Of a stretch of 64,000 nucleotides of DNA, positions 62,501-64,000 are shown piece by piece. The position numbers and the translations under genes are program-made. Within the stretch, counting starts at the first letter, position 1. Every line of letters begins with the position of its first letter. The stretch is taken from positions 8,835,878 through 8,899,877 of the forward strand of contig LR746264.1 of the NCBI GenBank assembly GCA_902729315.2. Direction: 5' to 3'. Source of the stretch: Spirodela intermedia (taxonomy: Eukaryota > Streptophyta > Magnoliopsida > Alismatales > Araceae). Below the pieces are notes generated by a model. It did no database searches. It had not been told where the DNA came from and was given only the letters and a program-made list of their open reading frames with translations.

Positions 62501-64000
62501 TCAGGGTTTTGTGGAAAAGAGAGAAAGGAAAAAAATGAGACATTACCAGATTGCCTAATGACAGATTCTTCATCCCTTTCCTTTTCTATTTAATTTCATC
62601 CTTTAAGCTCTGACGACCTATCTTTGCTGTTTTGGATATTTAATAAGCTGATCCTTCGGTTTCTTGGCTCATGTGTGTCACAGAAATAACATAAGAATTA
62701 GGATGACGTATTCCCTTCTCTTATTTGGCATTTTGAACAGTCCAGGGTAGATGCTGTTAGTCCCTCCCCCTCTCTGCCATTTTGATTAGTATTGGAAATA
62801 AGTTTTTTCATCTTTGATGTACTGATCTCTCTCACCTCTCCGCACCGAATTAGAGATTCTAAGGAGATGGTTTCTACATCTCTGCTTACATTCTTCAAGG
62901 GGTTACAGTGGCAACATCACTAAGGACTAGGGCAGAAGTGATTAACTGTGTACGTCCATAGATTTTCTCCACCTGCAAACTAGATGTTTGTGCAGTCAAA
63001 AGTATCTGCTCTTCTCATCCTTTCCTGTATGCTACAGTCTCAGTGGTAATATCAGTGAGATATTGGGAACAATGCCAAAGTGATAAGTTGCTTCACTTAT
63101 AACAGCCAGCCTCACCTGCAACTACATGGTTGCCTCTGCATTAATACAGAAGTGATGAGCTTCTTCACTTCCATAACCAACCTCTTCTGTTACTTATATT
63201 CTTGTGGACCCGTGGACCTCTGCTCCTCATCCTTCCCAGAATGTCTCACTATCCACATGATTATCTATCATGGGAATCCAGGGCCCAAGTGTTGCATCCT
63301 TTCAGTGGGAAAGTGTGCAGTGGCTCCTTTCTCTTGCTTTTATTTCTTGCAATTCTCATAATTGGATTTTTTATTATTACTATTGTGTGTGAAAGATGAA
63401 TTCAATACTGATACTTAATAACAGTTGCAACTGAACTTGTTTCCTGGTGTCTCATTTCCACTTTGAAGTTTTTGCATATAAAACCTTGTGTCTTTACGGT
63501 AAAGCATACTCCGTGATTATTAGTATGACTCATGTTTCCGGGTTTTCGTGTATCTCAAAATTAAGGTTTTTTTGATAATTCTTACCAGTCTCTTGAAATT
63601 TCTTGCTGTAAGGTTATGCTGGAGTCTTGAAATTTAATCAGCTGATCCTTACCACTCAAGTTTTTTTTTCTTTGTCAACTGGTCTGATAATCAGTTTTGT
63701 TCTCACTAAGGTTTAAATACGGTATCATTTCATTTATTGTTGAATGATGCTGCTTATTTCGAGATTTCTTGCACCTTATATTCATTTAAGCCATACTTAA
63801 ATTGTGCAATTAATTCATATTTGCTCGACGTGAAAACCCGCACTGCTTCATTTAGCTTAAATTCAAATGAAATTTTATATCTTTAAGTCACAACGAAGAA
63901 GTTAATTATTTTTGTAAGTAATCGTCCTTATAGTTTATTTAACAACTTTACCTAGTACATTTATATCTACAAAGCAATATTCTTTGAATGCTCTCTTATT
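59591..64000 (+). CDS. AMPD: AMP deaminase (FAC1-like), 5' part, partial at right edge
   Basis: This enzyme hydrolyses AMP to IMP and ammonia. The Arabidopsis orthologue FAC1 is essential for embryo development. Seven in-window exons, 59591-60068, 60491-60666, 61214-61421, 61552-61730, 61857-61908, 62007-62134 and 62219-62398, encode 467 residues in phase. An N-terminal membrane anchor (about residues 8-26, [19 protein letters not shown]) is followed by a long polar, Arg/Ser-rich variable region. The deaminase fold then begins ([64 protein letters not shown]). The first zinc-binding motif [15 protein letters not shown] lies at about residues 439-453. The rest of the barrel, with the other metal ligands, lies beyond the window; the sequence after 62398 is intron. 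The start is the first ATG downstream of the TATA box and gives the membrane anchor directly. Identity is near certain. Confidence 0.96.
62399..64000 (+). other. AMP deaminase intron 7, open at the window edge
   Basis: At least 1.6 kb of AT-rich intron. No exon encoding the expected next block (beginning VIFRDGTYLTLREVF in relatives) is visible. Between about 62900 and 63190 there are imperfect direct repeats of roughly 40-45 bp, each containing a GTGAT...CTTCACTT core, possibly remains of a mobile element. Confidence 0.6.

Overview
The window is nuclear DNA from a flowering plant. Every confident gene is a plant gene with spliceosomal introns, and the set includes chlorophyll synthase, a TBL-type polysaccharide O-acetyltransferase and a clade B PP2C. 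The 5' exons and the single-exon kinase are strongly GC-rich while introns are AT-rich, a pattern most typical of monocots. The species cannot be fixed from the sequence alone. I see no viral, plastid or bacterial insertion, no tRNA or rRNA gene and no CRISPR array.

Layout, left to right: (1) clathrin heavy chain, minus strand, 5' half only, running off the left edge (1-7675). (2) A single-exon MAPKKK, minus (8490-10163). (3) Mitochondrial succinate-fumarate carrier SFC1, minus, two exons around a 3.8-kb intron (11464-16265). (4) An AP2C-type PP2C phosphatase with a MAPK-docking motif, plus, four exons (17654-19137). (5) Chlorophyll synthase, minus, fifteen exons (19539-25257). (6) A TBL29/ESK1-like xylan O-acetyltransferase, plus, five exons (27876-29676). 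(7) APC1, the largest anaphase-promoting-complex subunit, minus, 36 exons over 28 kb (30410-58650). (8) AMP deaminase, plus, first seven exons only, running off the right edge (59591-62398 and beyond).

Exon boundaries were set by hand from conserved protein sequence and splice sites. All reading phases join without a frameshift, so all eight genes look intact within the window. The genes belong to unrelated housekeeping and signalling functions (vesicle coat, MAPK signalling, mitochondrial transport, chlorophyll synthesis, wall acetylation, cell cycle, purine salvage) and do not form a cluster. The only thematic pairing is a MAPKKK and a MAPK-docking phosphatase about 7.5 kb apart.

The most interesting structural signals are as follows. 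Every long dinucleotide run inside a gene reads as CT on the transcribed-sense strand and starts within about 35 nt of a 5' splice site (five introns in three genes). Two introns, in SFC1 and APC1, use the same non-canonical GC donor AG|GCAAGA. An ABRE/G-box/CRE cluster lies upstream of the MAPKKK. A 14-bp perfect palindrome plus site II motifs lie in the divergent APC1/AMP deaminase promoter. APC1 introns also hold a 63-bp tandem duplication and a possible antisense gene fragment. I found no convincing undescribed multi-gene system.
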